DNA of 64,000 bases from Macrothele yani (lineage: Eukaryota; Arthropoda; Arachnida; Araneae; Macrothelidae), in contig CM077034.1 in the NCBI GenBank assembly GCA_039090855.1, positions 13,963,970 through 14,027,969 of the forward strand, given 5' to 3'. Both the position numbers and the translations under genes were made by a program. Below are positions 15,001 to 25,747 of this stretch, piece by piece; the stretch's first letter is position 1, and every line of letters starts with the position of its first letter. The notes under the pieces are model-generated. The model was given only the letters and a program-made list of their open reading frames with translations. It was not told the DNA's origin and did not search any database.

Positions 15001-18000
15001 CGGAATTTTATATCACTCCAGGAGAAGAATGCGGAGGTCTTGGGCCTCTGTCATTACGGAGTGTAACAGAAATTGAAGGGAAAGAACGAACGGCAAGTCC
15101 ATAACCTTCTCTTTTGAAGATACTTATTAGTTTGTAGGCAGAAGGTTCATGGTAAGGGATTGAGCCAACAAACGTTAGTTCCTTTTTTGGTGACACAGGT
15201 TGAAGAGCAATTTAGAAATATTTAGCATTTAGAATTAATTTAGAAACCAGGAGAGGGGGAAAGCCATGTTGAGTAGCGATCATGTGGATGTTTGCTAATT
15301 CATTCTTTTAGATTAACTTCAGTGTTACAAACCAAACGATCTCGATGAATGAGAGGCTGACAGTTTATATTGGTGGTAGGTATGAGAATTGAAAGGAATA
15401 ACGCTATTGGTAGAAACTGGTTTTCGGAAGACAGAAGTGGAAAGAAGATTATTACATTTTGAGATGCTGACATCCAAGAAATTTATCTTGCCATCAATTT
15501 CTTCATTAATAGTGAATCTAATGGATGAGAATTTTTCAGTGATTAAATTTGTGAGTTGCAATAGATCTTTTTTGGGATGAGGCGGTTAATCCAACGTTAG
15601 TCTTGATCGGAATTTTATATCACTCCAGGAGAAGAATGCGGAGGTCTTGGGCCTCTGTCATTACGGAGTGTAACAGAAATTGAAGGGAAAGAACGAATGG
15701 CAAGTCCATAACCTTCTCTTTTGAAGATACTTATTAGTTTGTAGGCAGAAGGTTCATGGTAAGGGATTGAGCCAACAAACGTTAGTTCCTTTTTTGGTGA
15801 CACAGGTTGAAGAGCAATTTAGAAATATTTAGCATTTAGAATTAATTTAGAAACCAGGAGAGGGGGAAAGCCATGTTGAGTAGCGATCACGTGGATGTTT
15901 GCTAATTCATTCTTTTAGATTAACTTCAGTGTTACAAACCAAACGATCTCGATGAATGAGAGGCTGACAGTTTATATTGGTGGTAGGTATGAGAATTGAA
16001 AGGGATAACGCTATTGGTAGAAACTGGTTTTCGGAAGACAGAAGTGGAAAGAAGATTATTACATTTTGAGATGCTGACATCCAAGAAATTTATCTTGCCA
16101 TCAATTTCTTCATTAATAGTGAATCTAATGGATGAGAATTTTTCAGTGATTAAATTTGTGAGTTGCAATAGATCTTTTTGGGATGAGGCGGTTAATCCAA
16201 CGTTAGTCTTGATCGGAATTTTATATCACTCCAGGAGAAGAATGCGGAGGTCTTGGGCCTCTGTCATTACGGAGTGTAACAGAAATTGAAGGGGAAAGAA
16301 CGAATGGCAAGTCCATAACCTTCTCTTTTGAAGATACTTATTAGTTTGTAGGCAGAAGGTTCATGGTAAGGGATTGAGCCAACAAACGTTAGTTCCTTTT
16401 TTGGTGACACAGGTTGAAGAGCAATTTAGAAATATTTAGCATTTAGAATTAATTTAGAAACCAGGAGAGGGGGAAAGCCATGTTGAGTAGCGATCACGTG
16501 GATGTTTGCTAATTCATTCTTTTAGATTAACTTCAGTGTTACAAACCAAACGATCTCGATGAATGAGAGGCTGACAGTTTATATTGGTGGTAGGTATGAG
16601 AATTGAAAGGGATAACGCTATTGGTAGAAACTGGTTTTCGGAAGACAGAAGTGGAAAGAAGATTATTACATTTTGAGATGCTGACATCCAAGAAATTTAT
16701 CTTGCCATCAATTTCTTCATTAATAGTGAATCTAATGGATGAGAATTTTTCAGTGATTAAATTTGTGAGTTGCAATAGATCTTTTTTTGGGATGAGGCGG
16801 TTAATCCAACGTTAGTCTTGATCGGAATTTTATATCACTCCAGGAGAAGAATGCGGAGGTCTTGGGCCTCTGTCATTACGGAGTGTAACAGAAATTGAAG
16901 GGAAAGAACGAATGGCAAGTCCATAACCTTCTCTTTTGAAGATACTTATTAGTTTGTAGGCAGAAGGTTCATGGTAAGGGATTGAGCCAACAAACGTTAG
17001 TTCCTTTTTTGGTGACACAGGTTGAAGAGCAATTTAGAAATATTTAGCATTTAGAATTAATTTAGAAACCAGGAGAGGGGGAAAGCCATGTTGAGTAGCG
17101 ATCACGTGGATGTTTGCTAATTCATTCTTTTAGATTAACTTCAGTGTTACAAACCAAACGATCTCGATGAATGAGAGGCTGACAGTTTATATTGGTGGTA
17201 GGTATGAGAATTGAAAGGGATAACGCTATTGGTAGAAACTGGTTTTCGGAAGACAGAAGTGGAAAGAAGATTATTACATTTTGAGATGCTGACATCCAAG
17301 AAATTTATCTTGCCATCAATTTCTTCATTAATAGTGAATCTAATGGATGAGAATTTTTCAGTGATTAAATTTGTGAGTTGCAATAGATCTTTTTTGGGAT
17401 GAGGCGGTTAATCCAACGTTAGTCTTGATCGGAATTTTATATCACTCCAGGAGAAGAATGCGGAGGTCTTGGGCCTCTGTCATTACGGAGTGTAACAGAA
17501 ATTGAAGGGAAAGAACGAATGGCAAGTCCATAACCTTCTCTTTTGAAGATACTTATTAGTTTGTAGGCAGAAGGTTCATGGTAAGGGATTGAGCCAACAA
17601 ACGTTAGTTCCTTTTTTGGTGACACAGGTTGAAGAGCAATTTAGAAATATTTAGCATTTAGAATTAATTTAGAAACCAGGAGAGGGGAAAGCCATGTTGA
17701 GTAGCGATCACGTGGATGTTTGCTAATTCATTCTTTTAGATTAACTTCAGTGTTACAAACCAAACGATCTCGATGAATGAGAGGCTGACAGTTTATATTG
17801 GTGGTAGGTATGAGAATTGAAAGGGATAACGCTATTGGTAGAAACTGGTTTTCGGAAGACAGAAGTGGAAAGAAGATTATTACATTTTGAGATGCTGACA
17901 TCCAAGAAATTTATCTTGCCATCAATTTCTTCATTAATAGTGAATCTAATGGATGAGAATTTTTCAGTGATTAAATTTGTGAGTTGCAATAGATCTTTTT

Positions 18001-21000
18001 TGGGATGAGGCGGTTAATCCAACGTTAGTCTTGATCGGAATTTTATATCACTCCAGGAGAAGAATGCGGAGGTCTTGGGCCTCTGTCATTACGGAGTGTA
18101 ACAGAAATTGAAGGGAAAGAACGAATGGCAAGTCCATAACCTTCTCTTTTGAAGATACTTATTAGTTTGTAGGCAGAAGGTTCATGGTAAGGGATTGAGC
18201 CAACAAACGTTAGTTCCTTTTTTTGGTGACACTGGTTGAAGAGCAATTTAGAAATATTTAGCATTTAGAATTAATTTAGAAACCAGGAGAGGGGGAAAGC
18301 CATGTTGAGTAGCGATCACGTGGATGTTTGCTAATTCATTCTTTTAGATTAACTTCAGTGTTACAAACCAAACGATCTCGATGAATGAGAGGCTGACAGT
18401 TTATATTGGTGGTAGGTATGAGAATTGAAAGGGATAACGCTATTGGTAGAAACTGGTTTTCGGAAGACAGAAGTGGAAAGAAGATTATTACATTTTGAGA
18501 TGCTGACATCCAAGAAATTTATCTTGCCATCAATTTCTTCATTAATAGTGAATCTAATGGATGAGAATTTTTCAGTGATTAAATTTGTGAGTTGCAATAG
18601 ATCTTTTTTTGGGATGAGGCGGTTAATCCAACGTTAGTCTTGATCGGAATTTTATATCACTCCAGGAGAAGAATGCGGAGGTCTTGGGCCTCTGTCATTA
18701 CGGAGTGTAACAGAAATTGAAGGGAAAGAACGAATGGCAAGTCCATAACCTTCTCTTTTGAAGATACTTATTAGTTTGTAGGCAGAAGGTTCATGGTAAG
18801 GGATTGAGCCAACAAACGTTAGTTCCTTTTTTGGTGACACAGGTTGAAGAGCAATTTAGAAATATTTAGCATTTAGAATTAATTTAGAAACCAGGAGAGG
18901 GGGAAAGCCATGTTGAGTAGCGATCACGTGGATGTTTGCTAATTCATTCTTTTAGATTAACTTCAGTGTTACAAACCAAACGATCTCGATGAATGAGAGG
19001 CTGACAGTTTATATTGGTGGTAGGTATGAGAATTGAAAGGGATAACGCTATTGGTAGAAACTGGTTTTCGGAAGACAGAAGTGGAAAGAAGATTATTACA
19101 TTTTGAGATGCTGACATCCAAGAAATTTATCTTGCCATCAATTTCTTCATTAATAGTGAATCTAATGGATGAGAATTTTTCAGTGATTAAATTTGTGAGT
19201 TGCAATAGATCTTTTTTGGGATGAGGCGGTTAATCCAACGTTAGTCTTGATCGGAATTTTATATCACTCCAGGAGAAGAATGCGGAGGTCTTGGGCCTCT
19301 GTCATTACGGAGTGTAACAGAAATTGAAGGGAAAGAACGAATGGCAAGTCCATAACCTTCTCTTTTGAAGATACTTATTAGTTTGTAGGCAGAAGGTTCA
19401 TGGTAAGGGATTGAGCCAACAAACGTTAGTTCCTTTTTTGGTGACACAGGTTGAAGAGCAATTTAGAAATATTTAGCATTTAGAATTAATTTAGAAACCA
19501 GGAGAGGGGGAAAGCCATGTTGAGTAGTGATCACGTGGATGTTTGCTAATTCATTCTTTTAGATTAACTTCAGTGTTACAAACCAAACGATCTCGATGAA
19601 TGAGAGGCTGACAGTTTATATTGGTGGTAGGTATGAGAATTGAAAGGGATAACGCTATTGGTAGAAACTGGTTTTCGGAAGACAGAAGTGGAAAGAAGAT
19701 TATTACATTTTGAGATGCTGACATCCAAGAAATTTATCTTGCCATCAATTTCTTCATTAATAGTGAATCTAATGGATGAGAATTTTTCAGTGATTAAATT
19801 TGTGAGTTGCAATAGATCTTTTTTGGGATGAGGCGGTTAATCCAACGTTAGTCTTGATCGGAATTTTATATCACTCCAGGAGAAGAATGCGGAGGTCTTG
19901 GGCCTCTGTCATTACAGAGTGTAACAGAAATTGAAGGGAAAGAACGAATGGCAAGTCCATAACCTTCTCTTTTGAAGATACTTATTAGTTTGTAGGCAGA
20001 AGGTTCATGGTAAGGGATTGAGCCAACAAACGTTAGTTCCTTTTTTGGTGACACTGGTTGAAGAGCAATTTAGAAATATTTAGCATTTAGAATTAATTTA
20101 GAAACCAGGAGAGGGGGAAAGCCATGTTGAGTAGCGATCACGTGGATGTTTGCTAATTCATTCTTTTAGATTAACTTCAGTGTTACAAACCAAACGATCT
20201 CGATGAATGAGAGGCTGACAGTTTATATTGGTGGTAGGTATGAGAATTGAAAGGGATAACGCTATTGGTAGAAACTGGTTTTCGGAAGACAGAAGTGGAA
20301 AGAAGATTATTACATTTTGAGATGCTGACATCCAAGAAATTTATCTTGCCATCAATTTCTTCATTAATAGTGAATCTAATGGATGAGAATTTTTCAGTGA
20401 TTAAATTTGTGAGTTGCAATAGATCTTTTTGGGATGAGGCGGTTAATCCAACGTTAGTCTTGATCGGAATTTTATATCACTCCAGGAGAAGAATGCGGAG
20501 GTCTTGGGCCTCTGTCATTACGGAGTGTAACAGAAATTGAAGGGAAAGAACGAATGGCAAGTCCATAACCTTCTCTTTTGAAGATACTTATTAGTTTGTA
20601 GGCAGAAGGTTCATGGTAAGGGATTGAGCCAACAAATGTTAGTTCCTTTTTTGGTGACACAGGTTGAAGAGCAATTTAGAAATATTTAGCATTTAGAATT
20701 AATTTAGAAACCAGGAGAGGGGGAAAGCCATGTTGAGTAGCGATCACGTGGATGTTTGCTAATTCATTCTTTTAGATTAACTTCAGTGTTACAAACCAAA
20801 CGATCTCGATGAATGAGAGGCTGACAGTTTATATTGGTGGTAGGTATGAGAATTGAAAGGGATAACGCTATTGGTAGAAACTGGTTTTCGGAAGACAGAA
20901 GTGGAAAGAAGATTATTACATTTTGAGATGCTGACATCCAAGAAATTTATCTTGCCGTCAATTTCTTCATTAATAGTGAATCTAATGGATGAGAATTTTT

Positions 21001-21136
21001 CAGTGATTAAATTTGTGAGTTGCAATAGATCTTTTTGGGATGAGGCGGTTAATCCAACGTTAGTCTTGATCGGAATTTTATATCACTCCAGGAGAAGAAT
21101 GCGGAGGTCTTGGGTCTCTGTCATTACGGAGTATAA
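1..21136. repeat. 607-bp satellite array derived from PLE reverse transcriptase, about 35 copies
   Basis: A head-to-tail array whose monomers recur every 606-608 bp (35 equivalents from the window edge to about 21130), nearly identical apart from scattered point changes and homopolymer length differences. It begins outside the window. On the minus strand the monomer encodes a contiguous piece of a Penelope-like element, from the last part of the reverse transcriptase through the connector to the first residues of the GIY-YIG domain, where the next monomer begins. Shared variants (gaacgaacgg, aaatgatc, ccgtcaat) recur 9 or 10 monomers apart, so blocks of about 5.5-6.1 kb were duplicated. The last monomer degenerates at about 21120-21136. 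Copy number in an assembly may be wrong. Confidence 0.97.
439..992 (-). pseudogene. Representative PLE RT-connector fragment inside one satellite monomer
   Basis: Read from 992 down to 439. The segment starts in the RT region with LLQLTNLITEKF, then INFLDVSISK and VFRKPVSTN, the usual PLE motifs FLDV and (Y/F)RKP, followed by a basic HxxxK-like stretch. It continues through ELANIHMIATQHGFP and a connector with SIPYHEPSAYKLISIFK, and ends at SSPGVI, which matches the start of a GIY-type GVY/GIY motif. Stops and a frame change lie between the two longest open pieces. The catalytic YxDD box and the rest of the endonuclease are absent, so the unit cannot encode a working element. The same fragment is present in every monomer. 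Assignment to PLE rests on recalled family motifs, not a search. Confidence 0.85.
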
Positions 21137-21566
21137 CAGAAAAACATGCTAAGAAATTACGTTTCTTACGCTCTCAGTCAGGTTTTATCAACCGCTCTCA
21201 CCGGTAGTCAACCGTGGACTCTCCCACCTCGGATGCTGCTAAATTCGTCAACTTGTCTACGTTTGTTCTGCCTTCCGTCTAACGACTGTCTTAACCAAGG
21301 CCCAAAATTTGCTTCTCCTTAAACTGTGAATCTCGTGAAAACCATCCCCTTGGTTGAATCTGCTATTCATAACACCACTTCCGATGCTCAGCGTAAAATA
21401 CGTACTCGGGCAGCTGCCATCTTTATTAAACAAGCCCACTCAAGTTCTGTCACTAATACTAAGTTTGCCTCAAAGCTCTTGAAAATTAAACAGTTAAAAG
21501 GATGATGTCATCGCTCTTTCCAGGTTATTTTTTAAACAACGCATAGCGACTGAAAAATTGTATTCC

Positions 21567-21637
21567 GGCACAGCTGGGATCGAACCCCAGAACTCTCGAT
21601 AACTAGTCCAGTGCGTTCGAATTTACGCTATGGCGCC
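21567..21637 (-). pseudogene. tRNA-Thr(AGT)-like sequence, unit 1
   Basis: A 71-nt cloverleaf-like segment: a 7-bp acceptor stem with mismatches, a short GCGT/ACGC D stem, an anticodon loop CTAGTTA giving AGT, and a T arm with GGTTCGATCCC. The D loop lacks the conserved GG, so I read it as the tRNA-derived part of a SINE rather than a functional tRNA gene. This copy has an acceptor substitution (CTGTGCC end) and a CCAGT change in the anticodon stem. Confidence 0.7.
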
Positions 21638-21894
21638 AACAATTCTCAGCGCCACGCGTGGTTTATCAGTCAGCATCTGACTACACGAATACGTATTGAT
21701 GGTCTCAGCAACTGAGATGTCGTCATCTGGTGGCATTTAACGCAACAGCTATTTTAATTGTAGCTGATAAATTCAAAGGGCGATAGAAATGGTTAATATA
21801 TATCAAATACGTGGAGATAATGTAAATGGACGATGTAATCACTCTTTCCACGTTATTTTTTAAACAACGCATAGCGACTGAAAAATTGTATTCC

Positions 21895-21965
21895 GGCACA
21901 GCTGGGATCGAACCCCAGAACTCTCGATAACTAGTCGAGTGCGTTCGAATTTACGCTACGGCGCC
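21895..21965 (-). pseudogene. tRNA-Thr(AGT)-like sequence, unit 2
   Basis: Same cloverleaf as unit 1, 328 bp further on, with an intact anticodon stem CTCGA/TCGAG and loop CTAGTTA. The B-box-like GGTTCGATCCC is retained. Confidence 0.7.
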
Positions 21966-22220
21966 AACAATTCTCAGCGCCATGCGTGGTTTATCAGTCA
22001 GCATCTGACTGCACGAATACGTATTGATGGTCTCAGCGACTGAGATGGCGTCATCTGGTGGCATTTAACGCAACAGCTATTTAATTGTAGCTGATAAATT
22101 CAAAGGGTTATAGAAATGGTTAATATATATCAAATACGTGGAGATAATGTAAATGGACGATATCATCGCTCTTTCCACGTTATTTTTGAACAATGCATAG
22201 CGACTGAAAAATTGTATTCC

Positions 22221-22291
22221 GGCACCGCTGGGATCGAACCCCAGAACTCTCGATAACTAGTTGAGTGCGTTCGAATTTACGCTGCGGCGCC
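22221..22291 (-). pseudogene. tRNA-Thr(AGT)-like sequence, unit 3
   Basis: Same cloverleaf, with acceptor end CGGTGCC on the minus strand. One substitution (ttgag) changes the anticodon stem. The short segment that normally precedes the acceptor stem is deleted in this unit. Confidence 0.7.
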
Positions 22292-22517
22292 ATGCGTGGT
22301 TTATCAGTCAGCATCTGACTACACGAATACGTATTGATGGTCTCAGCGACTGAGATGGCGTCATCTGGTGGCATTTTAACGCAACAGCTATTTAATCAAA
22401 GGGCGATAGAAATGGTTAATATATATCAAATACGTGGAGATAATGTAAATGGCCGATGTCATCGCTCTTTCCACGCTATTTTTTAAACAACGCATAGCGA
22501 CTGAAAAGTTGTATTCC

Positions 22518-22588
22518 GGCACCGCTGGGATCGAACCCCAGAACTCTCGATGACTAGTCGAGTGCGTTCGAATTTACGCTACAGCGCC
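22518..22588 (-). pseudogene. tRNA-Thr(AGT)-like sequence, unit 4
   Basis: Same cloverleaf with anticodon loop CTAGTCA. It is the last minus-oriented unit before the inversion pivot, and the 5' acceptor strand reads GGCGCTG. Confidence 0.7.
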
Positions 22589-22895
22589 ATGCGTGGTTTA
22601 TCAGTCAGCATCTGACTACACGAATACGTATTGATGGTCTCAGCAACTGAGATGGCGTCATCTGGTGGCATTTTAACGCAACAGCTATTTAATTGTAGCT
22701 GATAAATTCAAAGGGATTAATAAATTCAATATATATTAACCATTTCTATCTCGCCCTTTGAATTTATCAGCTACAATTAAATAGCTGTTGCGTTAAATGC
22801 CACCAGATGACGCCATCTCAGTTGCTGAGACCATCAATACGTATTCGTGTAGTCAGATGCTGACTGATAAACCACGCATGGCGCTGAGAATTGTT

Positions 22896-22966
22896 GGCGC
22901 CGTAGCGTAAATTCGAACGCACTCGACTAGTCATCGAGAGTTCTGGGGTTCGATCCCAGCAGTGCC
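22896..22966 (+). pseudogene. tRNA-Thr(AGT)-like sequence, unit 5 (inverted)
   Basis: The first plus-oriented unit after the pivot. 5' acceptor GGCGCCG, D stem GCGT/ACGC, anticodon arm CTCGA-CTAGTCA-TCGAG, T arm CTGGG/CCCAG, 3' acceptor CAGTGCC. Confidence 0.75.
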
Positions 22967-23223
22967 GAAATACAATTTTTCAGTCGCTATGCGTTGTTCA
23001 AAAATAACGTGGAAAGAGCGATGACATCGTCCATTTACATTATCTCCACGTATTTGATATATATTAACCATTTCTATCGCCCTTTGGATTTATCAGCTAC
23101 AATTAAATAGCTGTTGCGTTAAAATGCCACCAGATGACGCCATCTCAGTTGCTGAGACCATCAAATACGTATTCGTGCAGTCAGATGCTGACTGATAAAC
23201 CACGCATGGCGCTGAGAATTGTT

Positions 23224-23294
23224 GGCGCCGTAGCGTAAATTCGAATGCACTCGACTAGTCATCGAGAGTTCTGGGGTTCGATCCCAGCGGTGCC
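23224..23294 (+). pseudogene. tRNA-Thr(AGT)-like sequence, unit 6 (inverted)
   Basis: The second plus-oriented unit, 328 bp after unit 5. The acceptor stem GGCGCCG/CGGTGCC pairs over 7 bp with one G-U. The anticodon 5' stem reads CTCGA in the context AATGCACTCGA. It is the best preserved cloverleaf of the six. Confidence 0.75.
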
Positions 23295-23775
23295 GGAATA
23301 CAATTTTTCAGTCGCTATGCGTTGCTTAAAAAATAACATGGAAAGAGCGATGACATCGTCCATTTACATTATCTCCACGTATTTGATATATATTATTAAT
23401 TAAACAGTTCCTAAAAGCTAATAATTTAGCTGTATGTATGGCTGATAAAGTCGGCCTTCCAGTCATTATCGAAAAGGATACCCTTAATCAAAAAGTCAAT
23501 GATTTCCTCCTTTCCACCAATTGCAACCTTCTTCCTAAAAATCCTGTGGAAACTTTGAAATCATCTGTGGATCGCCTCAATAAGTTACAGTAGTTAAAGG
23601 TTTTCTTAGGAGATTTTTCCGCTCCTTCTTTCTACAATTCTCCTAGATTACACTAGCCTGCAAATGAAAACTTTTTTTCTGCGGTAAGAACTTGAATATG
23701 TGACTTTTACTAATCTTTGTACGCTGAATTCAAAAATGCATTCGGTTCTGCTGTATCACATCGGGTTCCTTGACA

Positions 23776-24817
23776 ATCATCATCATTGTCAACCATTATC
23801 AATCCACTGCTGGACGAAGGTCTCCCCAAGTTTCCTCCACAACGGTCTGTCTTGTGCCAGTCTCTTCCATGTTACTCCCGCATACTTTCGAATTTCATCC
23901 ACTCATCTCCCATATGTGGTCTTCTGAGTATTTTCCTGTCCCTTGGAATCCAATCTAAAATTCCGGCTGTCCATCGATGGTCTGTCCTTCTGGCAGTATG
24001 TCCAGCCCATTGCCATTTCAGGGATTTAACTCTGATCATGATGTCTTCCACTCTTGTCATTTTTTGGATCCACGAGTTCCTCTTCTTATCTCTCCTGGTT
24101 ACACCAAGCATGCACCTCTCCATGCTGCTTTGAGTTGTCTGCAGCCTTTGTACTTCTCTTTTAGTTAAGGTCCAAGTCTCTGCACCATACGTAAGCACTG
24201 GAAGGATGCATTGATCAAACACTTTTCTCTTAAGACATAATGGCATATTCCTCTTGAAAATTATGCTGTTTCTTCCAAAAGCTCTCCAGGCAAGTTTTGT
24301 ACGCCGATTAATTTCTTCATCAATGTGACCCTCACTTGATATCTGCTGTCCAAGATAAACATACGTATCTGTTATCTCCAGTTTTTCTCCATCAATCGAT
24401 AAATCTTCATTTCTAGTAAAAGCATTGAACATCAGTTTTGTCTTCTGAAAGTTCATTTTTAATCCCACTTCTTTACTCTTGTCAGCAAGATCATACTCTG
24501 CAGCTCTGATGGGGTGGTGGCAAAAATGACTACATCATCAGCAAAACGAAGGTGGGTTAGATAATCTCCATTAATCTTTATCCCTTTGTTTTCCCAGTTC
24601 AGCGATTGAAAGACATTTTCCAATGTGGCATTAAAGAGCTTCGGAGATATGGTGTCACCTTGTCTCACTCCCTTTCCAATTTTTATGTGTGTTGTATTTT
24701 CAAACAGCCAAATCTTTGCACTTGCATTTTCATAGATGTTATTAATAATATTAATGTATGCATCTTCAATACCGCAGGATTTCAGAGCCATTGTAACTAC
24801 TGATGGTTTCACCGAAT
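23776..24817 (-). pseudogene. RTE-type LINE reverse transcriptase, 3' part
   Basis: Read from 24817 to 23776. RT domain: DSVKPSVVTMALKSCGIEDAY, GVRQGDTISPKLFNATLE (RT block 4/B), then LRFADDVVIFATT, the catalytic (F/Y)ADD box. A frame change near 24480 is followed by GLKMNFQKTKLMFNAF, YVYLGQQISSEGHIDEEI, and the C-terminal block LTYGAETWTLTKREVQRL and RRTDHRWTAGILDW, typical of RTE-clade endonuclease/RT proteins. The 3' end near 23776 carries a CATCAT-rich stretch like RTE tails. The endonuclease and N-terminal RT are missing, so this is a 5'-truncated copy with at least one frameshift. Clade assignment is from recalled motifs. Confidence 0.88.
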
Positions 24818-25167
24818 CAAAGGCATATTGCTCTTGAAAATTATGCTGTTTCTTCCAAAAGCTCTCCAGGCAAGTTTTGTACGCCGATTAATTTCTTCAT
24901 CAATGTGACCCTCACTTGATATCTGCTGTCGAAGATAAACGTACGTGTCTGTTGTCTCCAGCTTTTCTCCATCAATCGATAAATCTTCATTTCTTGTAAA
25001 AGCATTGAACATCACTTTTGTCTTCAGAAAGTTCATTTTTAATCCCACTTCTTTACTTCAGATCATGCTCTGCAGCTCTGATGGGGTGGTGGCAAAAATG
25101 ACTATGTCGTCAGCAAAATGAAGGTGGGTTAGATAATCTCCATTAATCTTTATCCCTTTGTTTTCCC
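24818..25167 (-). pseudogene. Second, partial copy of the same LINE RT segment
   Basis: Minus-strand text repeats the segment at about 24236-24594: HLHFADDIVIFATT, GLKMNFLKTKVMFNAF, and YVYLRQQISSEGHIDEEI, ending at FKSNMP. It stops where the longer copy begins with AFDSVK. It differs from the longer copy by scattered substitutions, so it is either a diverged tandem duplication or a second insertion. It is broken by a frame change near 25060. Confidence 0.85.
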
Positions 25168-25376
25168 TTGACAATATGGTATAATTTAAGTTCATCAAGT
25201 TCTGTTGACCGAAGCGATACATTTCATGTCTTTGCATATATAGCGTGCATGTTTAACCATTTTTCAAACTAAACGTAAGCAAGAACAACCTTTAAAAGTG
25301 AAAGGGAATAAGCAGAACAAAACTACGTAGAAATGAAATAAAAAGTGTACAAAAGTTGAAAATGTACCTGATTACA
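25168..25376. other. No feature recognised
   Basis: AT-rich sequence between the LINE fragment and the putative C-terminal stop of the broken minus-strand gene. I see no ORF, repeat or RNA here. Confidence 0.5.
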
Positions 25377-25747
25377 TTACTTAACGTTAGTCGGCAGTTC
25401 TTCTCTTGCCATGGAAGCGCAGTGTTCACGATGCCATTGAGTGTTCTTTGGAAGGATCCTCGCGTGCAGTAGACCAACGGTAATCAGCCATCATACGCTC
25501 ATCCCCAACGTCCCCGATAACGTTGCTCTGCCTCTTTTTAAGTCCTGGTGGAACCTTTCGCCTTGCTCTTCACTCAAAGCTCCCAAATTTGGAGGGAAGT
25601 AATCAAGTTGTGCACTTAAGAAATGAAGTTTTAGGCTCTTGTATAACAACCAAGCAATTTGAATTTGTCCGACATATTTTGTACAATTGTCTCGTACGAC
25701 GGGTCCTTTACGTTTCCAAGAAAATTTTTCATCCCTTCTTTGAAAGC
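25377..25747 (-). pseudogene. Broken family gene, C-terminal block
   Basis: Continues from the PLE insertion with AFKEGMKNFLGNVKDPSYE and IVQNMSDKFKLLGC. After a frame change it reads LKLHFLSAQLDYFPPNLG and LSEEQGERFHQDLK, then MMADYRWSTARED. A late frame ends ELPTNVK followed by a stop at 25377-25379, a plausible but unproven C-terminus. Confidence 0.78.

Larger units (their letters stand above)
21496..23397. mobile_element. Inverted array of six tRNA-Thr-like SINE units, flanked by a 12-bp TSD
   Basis: Six units of about 297-328 bp. Four carry the tRNA-like sequence on the minus strand (21567-22588) and two on the plus strand (22896-23294), arranged around a pivot at about 22716-22740. The whole block is bracketed by direct repeats AATTAAACAGTT at 21484-21495 and 23398-23409, and the interrupted PLE frame resumes exactly across it. 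The tRNA-like part sits in the middle of the unit, with about 160 bp on one side and about 100 bp on the other. One unit (22221-22291) and its neighbour lack the short aacaattctcagcgcc segment. This could be one insertion that later amplified and inverted, or an array that moved as a block. Confidence 0.85.
21137..23650 (+). pseudogene. N-terminal part of a Penelope-like element ORF, split by a tRNA-like array
   Basis: Before the insertion, frames read KHAKKLRFLRSQSG, then FVNLSTFVLPS, then NQGPKFASP, and on to TKFASKLLKIKQL. This matches the PLE N-terminal pattern of a 'vNLS..L' motif followed by 'GxxFA..P'. After the insertion the same frame resumes at 23398 as KQFLKANNLAVCMADKVGLP and continues to about 23583, resembling the PLE 'ADKG' block ahead of the RT core. 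There are stops at about 21281 and 21335 and at least one frame change. The RT core and GIY-YIG domain are missing. The left end abuts the 607-bp satellite, which carries a later PLE segment on the opposite strand. Whether the two came from the same PLE family cannot be decided here. Confidence 0.75.

Noticed and set aside
1321..20760. CACGTG E-box (or CATGTG) in each 607-bp monomer
   Set aside because: A six-base match in a coding-derived repeat, polymorphic among monomers; nothing else indicates regulatory use.
214..21152. Plus-strand open frames of 63-99 codons in each 607-bp monomer
   Set aside because: They are antisense to the PLE-derived frame, and their length changes only with a T5/T6/T7 homopolymer.
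21567..23294. Six functional tRNA-Thr genes
   Set aside because: The D loop lacks the conserved GG, stems carry mismatches in several copies, and each sits inside a dispersed-type repeat unit with a TSD around the whole block.
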